Counted from the stretch's first letter, positions 7,755-16,397 are shown. The stretch: DNA of 64,000 bases from Solwaraspora sp. WMMD1047 (GCF_029626155.1 NZ_JARUBL010000001.1:5250501-5314500), one strand, 5' to 3'. Translations and numbers: made by a program. The notes: generated from the letters alone by a model not told the origin.

Positions 7755-8543
7755 ATGACCGAGATTTCCGTCAGGCCGCTGCGCCAGTGGGGTGGCCGAG
7801 GGCGGCTGCTGCTCGGTGGCGCCTGCGCCGTCGTGCTGGCCGTGACCGCGGTGACCGTGGCCGGAACCGCCCACGCCGAAGAGGACCGGACCGTCACCGC
7901 CAACGAGCAGGGCAGGCACAACGGATACTTCTACTCGTACTGGAAGGACACCGGCAACGTCACGATGACGCTGGGCGCCGCCGGTAACTACCGGGTCCAG
8001 TGGACCAACGGCACCAACAACACGATCGTGGGCAAGGGCTGGAACCCCGGCGCCCGCCGCGTGATCGCCTACTCCGGCACCTGGCGCAGCAACGGAAACG
8101 GCTGGCTGGCACTGTACGGCTGGACCCGCAACCCGCTGATCGAGTACTACGTGGTCGAGACGTTCGGAACCCTGATTCCCACCGCCGGCGCCAGCCGGCT
8201 CGGGACGATCCAGAGCGACGGCGGCACCTACGACATCTACCGCACTCTGCGGGTGAACCAGCCGTCGATCGACGGCATCGCGACCTTTTACCAGTACTGG
8301 AGCGTCCGGCGGCAGAAGCGCGTCGGCGGCACAATCACCGTCGGCAACCACTTCGACGCGTGGGGGCAGTCCGGTCTGCAACTGGGCACGCACCACTACC
8401 AGATCCTGGCCACCGAGGCCTACCAGAGCAGCGGCAATTCCACCATCACCGTGAGCGAGGTCTTGGGCCCACAGCCGAGCGCCAGCACTTCCGGACCGGA
8501 GCCGTCGACTCCGGCGCCGAGCACGGCGGAGACTATCGGGTGA
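7755..8543 (+). CDS. Secreted endo-1,4-beta-xylanase, GH11
   Basis: Hydrolyses internal xylan bonds outside the cell with retention of configuration. Residues 1-38 are a signal peptide with a twin-Arg-like basic start and an Ala-His-Ala cleavage site. The GH11 jelly roll follows to about residue 232, with NNTIVGKGWNPG, the nucleophile Glu130 in PLIEYYVVE, and the acid/base Glu221 in ATEAYQSSGN. The final 30 residues are a Ser/Thr/Pro linker that ends without a carbohydrate-binding module. The ATG at 7755 has AGGAG upstream. A regulator remnant lies divergently upstream and may once have been relevant to its control. Confidence 0.93.
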   Translation: MTEISVRPLRQWGGRGRLLLGGACAVVLAVTAVTVAGTAHAEEDRTVTANEQGRHNGYFYSYWKDTGNVTMTLGAAGNYRVQWTNGTNNTIVGKGWNPGARRVIAYSGTWRSNGNGWLALYGWTRNPLIEYYVVETFGTLIPTAGASRLGTIQSDGGTYDIYRTLRVNQPSIDGIATFYQYWSVRRQKRVGGTITVGNHFDAWGQSGLQLGTHHYQILATEAYQSSGNSTITVSEVLGPQPSASTSGPEPSTPAPSTAETIG

Positions 8544-8805
8544 CCAAACCCTCAACGGCACCCCTACGGCTAACACCGGGGCGAAACGCAGGGCTATTCG
8601 GGCTGCAAGGGGCTCCGCGCCAGTAGCGCCGAGGACTCGACCCTTCTGTTCCGCGCCCGCGGCGAAATCGAGTCGAGCCTGGCAGCCAGCGGCTACCTCG
8701 TCCGTGACCTGCGGGAGGCGCCGGACCGTCGGGTAGCGAGTTCGTGTTCATCGCCCAGCGTTGCTGAAGAACCGACAACAGTCCGAGCGCGACAGAATCG
8801 GAGGA

Positions 8806-9261
8806 TCAATGTTGCGGTCGATCCTCGTCCCGCCTGCGTGCCGGTTCGCCGGCGAGTAGGGCGAAGACGGCCAGTAGGCCGCCGATGGCGATATTCACCG
8901 TGATGACGAAGCCCCGTTCCCATCCGCCCGGGGCAAGCCCGACCCCGATCGCCACCGTCGCCACGGCGGCCACCGCCATCCCGATACGCGCGACGCGCTG
9001 CACGTTCGACCGGGCCGGTGGGCGCTGGCCATCGGTCAGGTCGGGCCGCAGCACCGACCAGACGACGATCAGCGCGCCGGTCGCGCCTGCTGCGCCCGTG
9101 ATGAGCATCGGTACGCCCAGCGCCTGGGCGCCGACGCCAATCCCGTTGACGCCGGTCCAGGCCATCAGGCCGAAGACCACGACCGCCACGCCGTGCAGAG
9201 CGGCGCTACGGTGGGCCCGGCGCCGGTCCGCGCCGGCCAGTCTCTCAGGAGTGGGAGCCAT
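8806..9261 (-). CDS. Small integral membrane protein
   Basis: With the start at 9261 (MAPTPERLAG) the product has 151 residues and four hydrophobic segments: GVAVVVFGLMAWTGV, LGVPMLITGAAGATGALIVVW, IGMAVAAVATVAIGVGL and GFVITVNIAIGGLLAVFALLAG. Short Arg-rich loops and a charged C-terminus (RRRDEDRPQH) surround them. No family is recognised. The upstream extension to 9342 is Arg-rich and lacks a clear ribosome site. It is a single-gene unit between the xylanase and the broken DUF4291 gene. Confidence 0.65.
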   Translation of the reverse strand: MAPTPERLAGADRRRAHRSAALHGVAVVVFGLMAWTGVNGIGVGAQALGVPMLITGAAGATGALIVVWSVLRPDLTDGQRPPARSNVQRVARIGMAVAAVATVAIGVGLAPGGWERGFVITVNIAIGGLLAVFALLAGEPARRRDEDRPQH

Positions 9262-9446
9262 GACGGTCCTCCGTGACGAGTTCCGGTCATCGTCGCACCC
9301 GCGGCGCCTCGGGCGATAGAGACCACTACCAAGGCTCCCCACGACAGTGACGAAACGCCCAGTTGACCAGATCGCGCGGTCCGAGACTGGCGTAGGCGCC
9401 GAATTTGCGGTGGAGCGGTCGAGGCCCGATCGGTAAGGATCGAGGC

Positions 9447-9905
9447 GTGTCCGTTCCCGCCCGTCAGATCCGTGCCCGCTACTCGACCGACACGATCACC
9501 GTGTACCAGGCGTACCCGCCGCAGATCGCGCTCCCGGCGGTGGCGGCCGGCCGCTTCGTGGCCCCCTTCAAGAGGGAACGGATGACCTGGATCAAGCCGT
9601 CCTTCCTGTGGATGACGTACCGCTGCGGTTGGGCCACCAAGCCCGGGCAGGAGCACGTCCTGGCCATCGACATCACCCGGCAGGGCTTCGAGTGGGCCTT
9701 GTCCCGAGCCTGACCGATCGCTGCAGGTCGGGTTGTCCGGCGAGGCTGTCGACCGGTACGTCGACGACTGGACAGTCGCGGTCACGGACATCACTCCCAC
9801 CGTCGCGCGCATCCGGGATCTCCTCCGCGTCAACGACGAACACACGGCAGCAGCCCACCTACCCGTCGAGCATGTCTACCCACTACCGGCGCACGTCAAC
9901 ATCCG
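9447..9905 (+). pseudogene. DUF4291 gene, broken by deletion and frameshift
   Basis: The first part (GTG 9447 to a stop at 9713) reads RQIRARYSTDTITVYQAYPP and KRERMTWIKPSFLWMTYRCG, diagnostic of DUF4291, and stops after GFEWALSRA. From 9715 a different frame resumes the family with RSLQVGLSGEAVDRYVDDW and VTDITPTVARIRDLL. The roughly 40-50 residues that relatives have between these blocks are missing, so the break is a deletion plus frame change, not a simple sequencing slip. The reading ends near 9900, where an IS3-type transposase scrap begins. DUF4291 function is unknown. Confidence 0.75.
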
Positions 9906-10041
9906 CCTCGACGCCAGCGACCAGCTCGCTCACGAGCGGGTAGAGCCTTTCCCAGCAATGCGCCTGCGACAGGTACGCAGCGGCCCGGCGCAGGACCTCG
10001 TTCTCCGGCCCGAGCACCGCAGCATCCTTCCAGGCCACCCA
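9905..10041 (-). mobile_element. IS3-family transposase fragment
   Basis: Reading the minus strand from 10041 in one frame gives WVAWKDAAVLGPENEVLR, then RAAAYLSQAHCWERLYPLVSE. This resembles the junction of the two IS3-family transposase reading frames in actinobacteria (helix end of OrfA followed by RLYPLV.EL). No intact orfA, orfB or terminal inverted repeats are visible, so this is a relic. It abuts the end of the broken DUF4291 gene. Confidence 0.55.
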
Positions 10042-10893
10042 CCGGGCAAGCCATCCCAGATGTCACCTATCGGTGCAGCAGGCCCTCTGCGCCGCCCGGC
10101 ACCTTCTCCCGGCGGTGGCCAGCACGACGGCACCGGCCAGGACAGCCCGTCCATCGCCGACGGACTTTCGTGGGCGTGACTTCGGGCCCAGCTGCGACGG
10201 GCCTTGGTTCTCCGTGCGGATGTCGAACGGCGGTCCGCAGTCGTACCGCGGTATTGCCTCCTTCCCGAGGATGGCACCGTGGTACGACGAGACAGGGCGG
10301 AATCGGGCCTAGTGTTCGGGTTATGACGAACCTGATAGTCCAAGGCCATGTCTGACGAACAGCGCCGTATCGAGGTCGCCCTGCTGGTGCGGGCGGACTA
10401 CGCACCGGTCGACGTCATCGGGATGCATGCGGTGATGGCAAGCATGCCTGGGGTGAATGCTTCGCCGACTGCCCAGCAGACCTGGGCCGGTCCACAGCGG
10501 TACGGTCGGTCGGCTGCCGGCACGAGACGCATACCCTGTGCTGGCGAGCCGAGGCGTTGGGCCCGCGAGTCGGCGCACAAGACGACGGAAGAACCACGTA
10601 CGTGCGCAGAACACGAGTGACAGTTTTCGGCCGGAGTGGCGGAAGTCGAACGCACCGCTGATCGCGGGCAGCGGTGCGGCGCCCGTCACGATACGTGCGG
10701 CCCACTCCGCGGGTTCTTCGGTTGCCCCGCTCATGGTCCGTCTCAACGCGGCGGATCAGGTTGGCGACGCGACCTCCTGGTCGGCGGAGTCATCGTGTTT
10801 CCCGTCGCCGGAGCAATCTCCGGGAGATGCCATCACGCCCACCGTTTCCGCCTCGCGACGCCCTGTACGTGCCGGCGGATCTGAGGAGACGCC
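10042..10893. other. Gene-poor stretch with coding scraps
   Basis: No convincing intact gene. A plus-strand piece from 10348 (start MSDEQRRIEVALLVRADYAP and VDVIGMHAVMASMPG) looks coding for about 35 residues, then dissolves into low-complexity translation; its start vaguely resembles DJ-1/PfpI-type proteins. A plus-strand piece near 10770 (RRDLLVGGVIVFPVAGAISG) also looks protein-like. The stretch is best read as a graveyard of truncated genes between the transposon scrap and the adenylase operon, whose promoter must lie in its last 100 bases. Confidence 0.45.
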
Positions 10894-12432
10894 GTGTTAC
10901 TCGTGCGTGACGAGGTCCTTCGCGCTCGTCACATGAGCCTTATGGAGTCCCATCTGCGCACCGTCAGAGCCGTCCACGCCGGTACGGACGATCTGAGCGC
11001 GCTGCAGGCGCGGAAGCTGCTCGACACGCTCGCTGTCGCGGCTCACTCGAGGCTCCATGCCGAGTCGTTGCGGGCCTGGCGCGACGACCGTACGCTCGCC
11101 GAGGCCCGTGCGCTGCCAGCTGATGTGGTGCTCACCAAGCTGTTGTCCAGCGTGCCGTTGCTCGACCGTGGAGAGCTGCGCGCCCGGTCTCGTGACGCGT
11201 TCACCCGACAGATGGCCGGTTTCCTGCACTATTACGAATCCTCGGGTACGACCGGCGACCCGGTGGCCGCGCCGAAGGCCGTCGACGACCTGGTTGTCAA
11301 CACGATGAACATCGGCGAGATGTGGGGCCGGATTCTCGACCCGTCGGACGCGGCGCTGATCCTGATCAATGGTCCTTTCGCTCCTGCCGGTTACCAGTTC
11401 GAAAAGGTCCTGGAATATCTCGGGGTCCTGTCGATGCGGCTGTGGGTCGACAACGTCACCGGCGACTACACCCGAGTGCTCCGGCTGGCCGCGGACCTGC
11501 CCGCCAATGTGTACGTGGGTACGGCCTCGCGCCTGCTGGAGCTGGTGCACTTCGCGGTCCGCAACGGCACGCCGCCGCCGCGCTTCGACCGGCTGCTGCT
11601 GATGGCCGAGCAGACCGGCGACCACCTGCTACGGCACCTGGAACAGCTGACCGGAGCGACCGCGTACGTCGCCTCCTACGGCTCATCCGAGACCGGTACC
11701 ACGGCGGTGACCTGCGAGCGCGGACGCCTGCATCTGCAGTTGCAGAGTTACCTGCTGGAACTGTACGACGAACGGGGTACCCGGCTGGTGGACGGGGGGC
11801 CGGACAGCGGCGAACTGGTCGTCACCACCCTGGATCTGCCGGCCCGGCCGCTGGTGCGCTACCGGACCGGTGACCTGGTCCAGACGACAGGCGAACCCTG
11901 CCCCTGCGGTCTCGCGCTGCCGGTGATGCGTACGCTCGGCCGGCGACAGGACGTGATCATGTTCGGCGGCGTCAGCACCCGGCAGGAGGACTTCGAGGCC
12001 GAACTGTGGTCCGGCGTCGGCGGAGGACCGATCGTCCTCGACTACATGCTGGTCGTCCGCGGCCACGAGGTGGTCTGCCTGGTGACCACCGACCGGCCAC
12101 CGAGTGCCCCGTGGATCGCGGCCACGACCGATCGTCTCGGCTCGTCCTTCGCGGGGCGGCGCTTCGGGATCGGCGTCGTGGACGCGCTCCCACCACTGGC
12201 ATCGATGGGTTCCTACGTCGGCTGGAAGCTGTCGCGCGTACTGGACCTGGACGACGCCCGGACGTGGCGCGGGCTTCCGGCGCCGGTCGAAGCGGCGCTA
12301 CGACAAACCCTCCAGCAGGTGGCGGCGTCCACCGGTCTGCGCCCGGCCCACCCCGGCGGCGCGCTCACCGAACCGGAAAGGACTCAACCTCCTGACCCTT
12401 CGAGATTGAGGATCACCGTCGATGGAATCTGA
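10894..12432 (+). CDS. PaaK-type AMP-forming ligase (adenylating enzyme)
   Basis: A 512-residue adenylate-forming enzyme of the phenylacetate-CoA ligase group, which activates a carboxylic acid with ATP. Core motifs are YYESSGTTGDPV (about 112-123, phosphate loop), YGSSETGTT (about 262-270), RYRTGDLV (about 323-330) and EPCPCGLALPVMRTLGRRQDVI with a Cys pair. The C-terminal subdomain (about 360-480) is divergent and ends in a Pro-rich tail. GTG 10894 has GAGGAG upstream. It is the first gene of a tight operon with a four-Cys protein, a P450 and a VOC protein, so it probably activates the starter acid of a small metabolite. The substrate cannot be read from the sequence. Confidence 0.88.
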   Translation: MLLVRDEVLRARHMSLMESHLRTVRAVHAGTDDLSALQARKLLDTLAVAAHSRLHAESLRAWRDDRTLAEARALPADVVLTKLLSSVPLLDRGELRARSRDAFTRQMAGFLHYYESSGTTGDPVAAPKAVDDLVVNTMNIGEMWGRILDPSDAALILINGPFAPAGYQFEKVLEYLGVLSMRLWVDNVTGDYTRVLRLAADLPANVYVGTASRLLELVHFAVRNGTPPPRFDRLLLMAEQTGDHLLRHLEQLTGATAYVASYGSSETGTTAVTCERGRLHLQLQSYLLELYDERGTRLVDGGPDSGELVVTTLDLPARPLVRYRTGDLVQTTGEPCPCGLALPVMRTLGRRQDVIMFGGVSTRQEDFEAELWSGVGGGPIVLDYMLVVRGHEVVCLVTTDRPPSAPWIAATTDRLGSSFAGRRFGIGVVDALPPLASMGSYVGWKLSRVLDLDDARTWRGLPAPVEAALRQTLQQVAASTGLRPAHPGGALTEPERTQPPDPSRLRITVDGI

Positions 12433-12910
12433 CCGGAGCCCGATGTCCGAGGCGGACAAGGCCCAATTCGTGCTGGGTGTCTACTTCCGTACGCAGGCCG
12501 CGATCGAACGGTTCATGGGGGTGGACGGCCTGCCACAGTGGACCGAGCATGTCGCGAGTATCAACGCCGAAGCCGCCCGCCGGCGGGTGCCCGACGCCGC
12601 CGGTCAGGCTCGCGATCTGCTGACCGGCCTGGAGTCCATGCTCGAGGTCTACGGTTCGGACACCAGCCGTACGGAGACACCCGACCGATCCCGGCTCACC
12701 GTGCGCCGCTGTGGCATCTATGACTACCGGGAGCGAGCCCAGCAGCAGGGCGTACAGCTGACTCTCAAGCGACCCTGCGAGTTCTGTGTCGACCTGCATC
12801 ACCGGACCGCCAACCACCTCGCTGTCACGGTCGAGCACGAGCTCGGCGAGCGCAGCTGCGAGTGGGTCTCCCACGTGCCGTCCGGCGATCCGGAGGGGCC
12901 GGCATCGTGA
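12422..12910 (+). CDS. Four-cysteine protein, possible ATC-hydrolase-like fold
   Basis: A 162-residue cytoplasmic protein overlapping the ligase gene by 11 bases and the P450 gene by 4, so all three are co-translated. The N-terminal half is helical. The C-terminal half has Cys97 (RRCGIYDY), Cys119 and Cys122 (RPCEFCVDLHH) and Cys146 (ERSCEWV). This spacing resembles the C-terminal part of L-2-amino-thiazoline-4-carboxylate hydrolase-like proteins, but I am not sure of the match. The cysteines could bind metal or form a thiol active site. Its conservation in the operon suggests a dedicated pathway step. Confidence 0.75.
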   Translation: MESDRSPMSEADKAQFVLGVYFRTQAAIERFMGVDGLPQWTEHVASINAEAARRRVPDAAGQARDLLTGLESMLEVYGSDTSRTETPDRSRLTVRRCGIYDYRERAQQQGVQLTLKRPCEFCVDLHHRTANHLAVTVEHELGERSCEWVSHVPSGDPEGPAS

Positions 12911-14115
12911 CGCAGAGCGACACGCTTCCCCTGCCGTACCGGCGCGATGCCGGCTGCCCGTTCAGTCCCGACCCGGAGATGAGCCGGCTGCGCGCGCAGG
13001 AACCGATCACCCGGATAACCATCAACGGCGGGCACGTGGTGTGGCTGGTCACCCGGTTCGACGACGGCCGGGAGATCCTCGGCGACCGCCGGTTCAGCAG
13101 CGCGCTCACCCCGCTGGGGATCGTCCTGCCTGAGCCGGGCAACCGTACGCTCGCCGAGGAGTTGCAGGACCAGCAGCCTGGCACGTTCATCGAATGTGAC
13201 CCACCGGAACACACCCGGCTGCGTCAGTTGGTCACCGGGGAGTTCAGTGCGCAACGGATGGCGCAACTTCGGCCCCGGGTCGAGGCCATCGTCGAGCACC
13301 ACCTCGATGCGATGGCCGCCGTCGGATCGCCGGTCGACCTGGTCAAGGAGTTCGCGCTGCCGGTGCCGTCGACGGTGATCTGCGAGATGCTGGGCGTACC
13401 GCAGGACTTCGACTTCGCCGGCTACACCCGGATCATGACCGACGTGATGTCCAGCCTGGAGACGCTGATCCCGGCCCGGAACGCGCTACGTGCCGGAATG
13501 CGCGAACTCGTCGAGCACAACAGGAAGCAGCCCGGCGACAACGTGCTGGGTCGGATCATCCAGGAGCACGGGGCCTCCGTCACCGATCAGGAGCTGGTCG
13601 GTGTCGGCAACCTGCTGCTGGTCGCCGGGCACGAGACGACCGCGAACATGCTCGGCATCGGTACCCTCGCACTGTTGCGCCATCCCGAACAACTGGCGTT
13701 GCTGCGCGACGATCCGCACATTGTCGAGCGCGCGGTCGACGAACTCGTCCGGTACGTATCGATTCCCAACCATGGAGAGATCAGGACCGCCACCGCCGAT
13801 GTGACGGTCAACGGAACCCTGATCAGAGAGGGCGAGCAGGTGCTGGTGGCGATCCCCTCCGCCAACCGGGATGAATCGAGGTTCCCGGACCCCGATCGGC
13901 TCGACTTCAACCGGGAACCTCGTACCCACCTGGCCTACGGCCACGGCGTGCACTATTGCGTCGGTGTCCCGCTGGCCCGCCTGGAGATGCACCTGGCGTT
14001 TCCGGCCCTGCTGCGCAGGTTCCCGGAGTTACGACTGGCTGTCCCGTTCGAGGACGTGTCGTATCGGCGATCCAATGTCACGTATGGCGTCCATTCGTTG
14101 CCGGTTGCCTGGTAA
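12907..14115 (+). CDS. Cytochrome P450
   Basis: A 402-residue bacterial class I P450, probably oxidising the operon's metabolite. Motifs: I-helix AGHETTAN (about 241-248), ExxR in VDELVRYV, and the heme loop AYGHGVHYCVG with axial Cys351. The heme loop has Tyr-Gly where most have Phe-Gly, a common variant. The GTG at 12907 overlaps the previous stop as GTGA, making this start nearly certain. No ferredoxin or ferredoxin reductase lies beside it, so electron donors must come from elsewhere in the genome. Confidence 0.95.
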   Translation: MTQSDTLPLPYRRDAGCPFSPDPEMSRLRAQEPITRITINGGHVVWLVTRFDDGREILGDRRFSSALTPLGIVLPEPGNRTLAEELQDQQPGTFIECDPPEHTRLRQLVTGEFSAQRMAQLRPRVEAIVEHHLDAMAAVGSPVDLVKEFALPVPSTVICEMLGVPQDFDFAGYTRIMTDVMSSLETLIPARNALRAGMRELVEHNRKQPGDNVLGRIIQEHGASVTDQELVGVGNLLLVAGHETTANMLGIGTLALLRHPEQLALLRDDPHIVERAVDELVRYVSIPNHGEIRTATADVTVNGTLIREGEQVLVAIPSANRDESRFPDPDRLDFNREPRTHLAYGHGVHYCVGVPLARLEMHLAFPALLRRFPELRLAVPFEDVSYRRSNVTYGVHSLPVAW

Positions 14116-14150
14116 CGCAGAATCTCTTCACCGTTGCCCGGAGGCGATGA

Positions 14151-14495
14151 ATGCCGAACATCACCGCAGTGCTGGCCCGGGTCGTGGTACCCGACCTCGA
14201 CGCGGCCATTCCCTTGTACCAGGCCCTTTCGGGTGCGACGGAGGTGCAGCGGTTCACCTTTGCCGACGTGGAACTGGCCAGCATCGGCCCGTTCCTGCTG
14301 CTGTCCGGTCCGCACGCGGTACGGTACAACAATCGGGTGGCCACGTTGCTGGTGAACGACCTGGGCCCGGTGATCCGCGACATCACCGAGGCCGGCGGCG
14401 ACATCCTGGACGGACCCAACCCCGCCCCGAACGGCGTCCGGCTGATCGCGAGGAACCCCGACGGCGCAGTATTCGAATACATCGAGACCAGGTGA
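14151..14495 (+). CDS. VOC (glyoxalase/dioxygenase-fold) protein
   Basis: A 114-residue single-domain vicinal-oxygen-chelate protein: VLARVVVPDLDAAIPLYQALSG, ASIGPFLLLSG, and GVRLIARNPDGAVFEYIETR with the late Glu in FEYIE. Members include lyases, dioxygenases and antibiotic-binding proteins. The metal ligands are only partly evident, so a binding or isomerase role is possible. It starts 35 bases after the P450 stop with a GGAGG-type site and probably ends the operon. Confidence 0.85.
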   Translation: MPNITAVLARVVVPDLDAAIPLYQALSGATEVQRFTFADVELASIGPFLLLSGPHAVRYNNRVATLLVNDLGPVIRDITEAGGDILDGPNPAPNGVRLIARNPDGAVFEYIETR

Positions 14496-14537
14496 ACGAG
14501 GTTCGACCCCGGCAGAGCCGTGAGCGCCAGGGGTCCA

Positions 14538-14749
14538 TCACTTCAGGCGCGCCATGATCGCGAAGGGCTTGGTGACCGCGAACAACCGGAACTCTCCGGG
14601 ATCATGGAAGTCAGTCGGTCGAGGGCGTGTTCGGAGGGGGTGGTGTTGAGGACCCAGGCGAGCGGCATCGTGGCTCGCGCCCGGTAGTGGGTGCCGTCGA
14701 GCCGGTGCATGGTCTCGGTCTGGGTCGGGTCCTGGTCGGCAGGTCACCC
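14538..14749 (-). pseudogene. Frameshifted gene remnant
   Basis: Within the 319-base gap between the VOC gene and the sigma gene, the minus strand gives protein-like text in two frames. One frame has DPTQTETMHRLDGTHYRA then MPLAWVLNTTPSEHALDRL. The tail EFRLFAVTKPFAIMARLK with a stop comes from the other frame. Together they read as the C-terminal end of one protein with a frame change near 14590. I do not recognise the family. No start codon or complete domain is present. The rest of the gap carries only the sigma promoter region. Confidence 0.4.
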
Positions 14750-14814
14750 CCTGTCACCGCCTGCCCCATGATCAACGAAAATTCCTTCCGGGCGGTAAAT
14801 GGATCGGAGTGCTG

Positions 14815-15327
14815 ATGCGTGAACCCCGTGTGGAACGAGAACGGACGGACTTCGCGGACTTCTATCAGCGCTTCCGGGACAACTGCCTGCGTGCCGTACT
14901 GGCTGGTACGGGCGATCGCGCGCTGGCCGAGGATCTGGTCGCTGAGGCGTTCGCGCGGGCCTGGGCCTCCTGGCCACAGCTGAGCCGGCACCCGGCACCG
15001 GCGGCGTGGGTGGTGCGCACCGCCCTCAACGTCCGGGTGTCCTGGTGGCGGCGCCGCCGCCGGGAGGTGGCCCTCGACGGCCACGAGGGGACCTCCGTCG
15101 TCGAGGACGACCTCGGCCCGGACGACGCCCTGCTGGCCGCCGTACGCCGGCTGCCCCAGCGGCAGCGTGAGGTGGTCGTGCTACGCATCTGGCTCGACCT
15201 GGACACCAGGTCCGTGGCCACGGTGTTGGGCATCTCGCCCCAGACCGTGGCGGTCCATCTGTCCCGTGCCACCGCAACCCTGCGGGCGCAGCTCGCGCCC
15301 GCGGTCCATGAGGAGATTCGATCATGA
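14815..15327 (+). CDS. ECF (SigE-type) RNA polymerase sigma factor
   Basis: A 170-residue extracytoplasmic-function sigma factor. Region 2 spans about 14-80 (FADFYQRFRDNCLRAVLAGTG to AWVVRTALNVRVSWWRRRR), and region 4 lies at about 110-160 with LPQRQREVVVLRIW and the helix-turn-helix SVATVLGISPQTVAVHLSRA. ATG 14815 follows GGAGTGCTG. The next gene overlaps as ATGA and encodes a membrane protein, presumably its partner or target. The stimulus is unknown. Confidence 0.92.
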   Translation: MREPRVERERTDFADFYQRFRDNCLRAVLAGTGDRALAEDLVAEAFARAWASWPQLSRHPAPAAWVVRTALNVRVSWWRRRRREVALDGHEGTSVVEDDLGPDDALLAAVRRLPQRQREVVVLRIWLDLDTRSVATVLGISPQTVAVHLSRATATLRAQLAPAVHEEIRS

Positions 15328-16316
15328 ATGACGATGAGGTGTGGAACGCGGTGAAGCAGACCCTTTCCGACGTACGGATGGATCGCCCGGTCGAGGCGAT
15401 CGAGCAACGCGGCCGAGCCCGGCGGCGCAGGCGCCGTGTCGTCGGCTTGGCCGCCGGCGGTGGCGTCGCGGCCGTGGCCGCGCTCGCGCTGGTCCTGCCA
15501 ATGGCCACCGGATCCGGCACCGCCCCGGCTCCCACCGGCCAGGACGATCAGGCCGGGGTCGCCGCCCCGGCATCGGCAGGCGACACCAGGCTCGTGTCCC
15601 TGGCAGCCAACCTGACCACGCACAACGCCCCGCTGCCGGGTGACGCGTCGCTGATCGTCGAGAAGGTCGACGTCCGTCAGGGCACCATGCCCTCTCGCAC
15701 CCGGTACCACCTGTACACCGACAGCGGCGAGTACTACTACACGGAGGACAGGAACGAACTCCCACGGGTGATCGCTCGGGGCGAGAACCTCGGCAACGGC
15801 TTCCACACCCGTGGGTTGGCGGCGGCGCGGTACGCGGCAACCGGTGACCTCGCCACGGCCCGGGAACAAATGATCAACTCCGTGTACGACGAGGGGAAGC
15901 CTCCCGCCGACGCCGAGCAGGACCGGATCGAGTTCCTCCGGCGGAAGGGGGTCGCGAGCCCGCCGCCGCTCACCGACGAGGAGCGGGAGGAGATGGCCGA
16001 CAACCGTGTCTGGATCAACAGCGTGGACGTGCTCTCCGCCGGCGGAGGCGACCCGAAGGTACGGGCGGGTGTGCTTCGCCTGATCTCCACGATCCCCGAC
16101 GTCACCGTCGTGGACTCGACGACCGGCGGGCAGCCCACCCTGACCATCACCGCGAAGGTGTGGGGGGACGACACCGAACAGGTGCTGACCATCAACGCCC
16201 GGAGCGGGGTACCGATCAGTTCCCAGGTGAACTCCCCGGAGACCGGCACCTCCTTCGGGGCGACCTCCAAGGTCTTCCGGGTGAAGGTGGCCGACATCAG
16301 CGCCGGCAGGTTCTGA
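15324..16316 (+). CDS. Membrane-anchored partner of the ECF sigma factor
   Basis: A 330-residue protein of the kind routinely coupled to SigE-type sigma genes in actinobacteria. A short cytoplasmic N-terminus (1-40, ending in a run of Arg) is followed by one membrane helix (VVGLAAGGGVAAVAALALVLP). A large extracytoplasmic domain then shows WINSVDVLSAGGGDPKVRAGVL and TVVDSTTGGQPTLTITAKV, similar to CU044_5270-type proteins. No zinc anti-sigma HxxxCxxC motif is seen, so anti-sigma action is inferred from position alone. Confidence 0.8.
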   Translation: MNDDEVWNAVKQTLSDVRMDRPVEAIEQRGRARRRRRRVVGLAAGGGVAAVAALALVLPMATGSGTAPAPTGQDDQAGVAAPASAGDTRLVSLAANLTTHNAPLPGDASLIVEKVDVRQGTMPSRTRYHLYTDSGEYYYTEDRNELPRVIARGENLGNGFHTRGLAAARYAATGDLATAREQMINSVYDEGKPPADAEQDRIEFLRRKGVASPPPLTDEEREEMADNRVWINSVDVLSAGGGDPKVRAGVLRLISTIPDVTVVDSTTGGQPTLTITAKVWGDDTEQVLTINARSGVPISSQVNSPETGTSFGATSKVFRVKVADISAGRF

Positions 16317-16330
16317 CTCTCAAACCAGCG

Positions 16331-16368
16331 CCGTGCGCGCCGTCCGCACCCCTGGGCGGCGCGCACGG
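16331..16368. terminator. Bidirectional stem-loop terminator
   Basis: An inverted repeat of about 15 bases per arm (CCGTGCGCGCCGTCC against GGGCGGCGCGCACGG, one mismatch) with an 8-base loop. It lies between the convergent membrane-partner gene and the methyltransferase gene. The position suits termination from both sides. Confidence 0.7.
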
Positions 16369-16397
16369 ACCGCGCCTACAGGTCACTGGACCGAAGA

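Noticed and set aside
8544-8805. Possible carbohydrate-binding module after the GH11 xylanase in another frame
   Set aside because: No CBM-like Trp-rich or strand-like text in any frame.
10348-10620. Plus-strand reading resembling the start of a DJ-1/PfpI-type protein
   Set aside because: Only the first 35 residues look coding; the rest is low-complexity and the domain is not completed, so it is recorded only as part of the gene-poor stretch.
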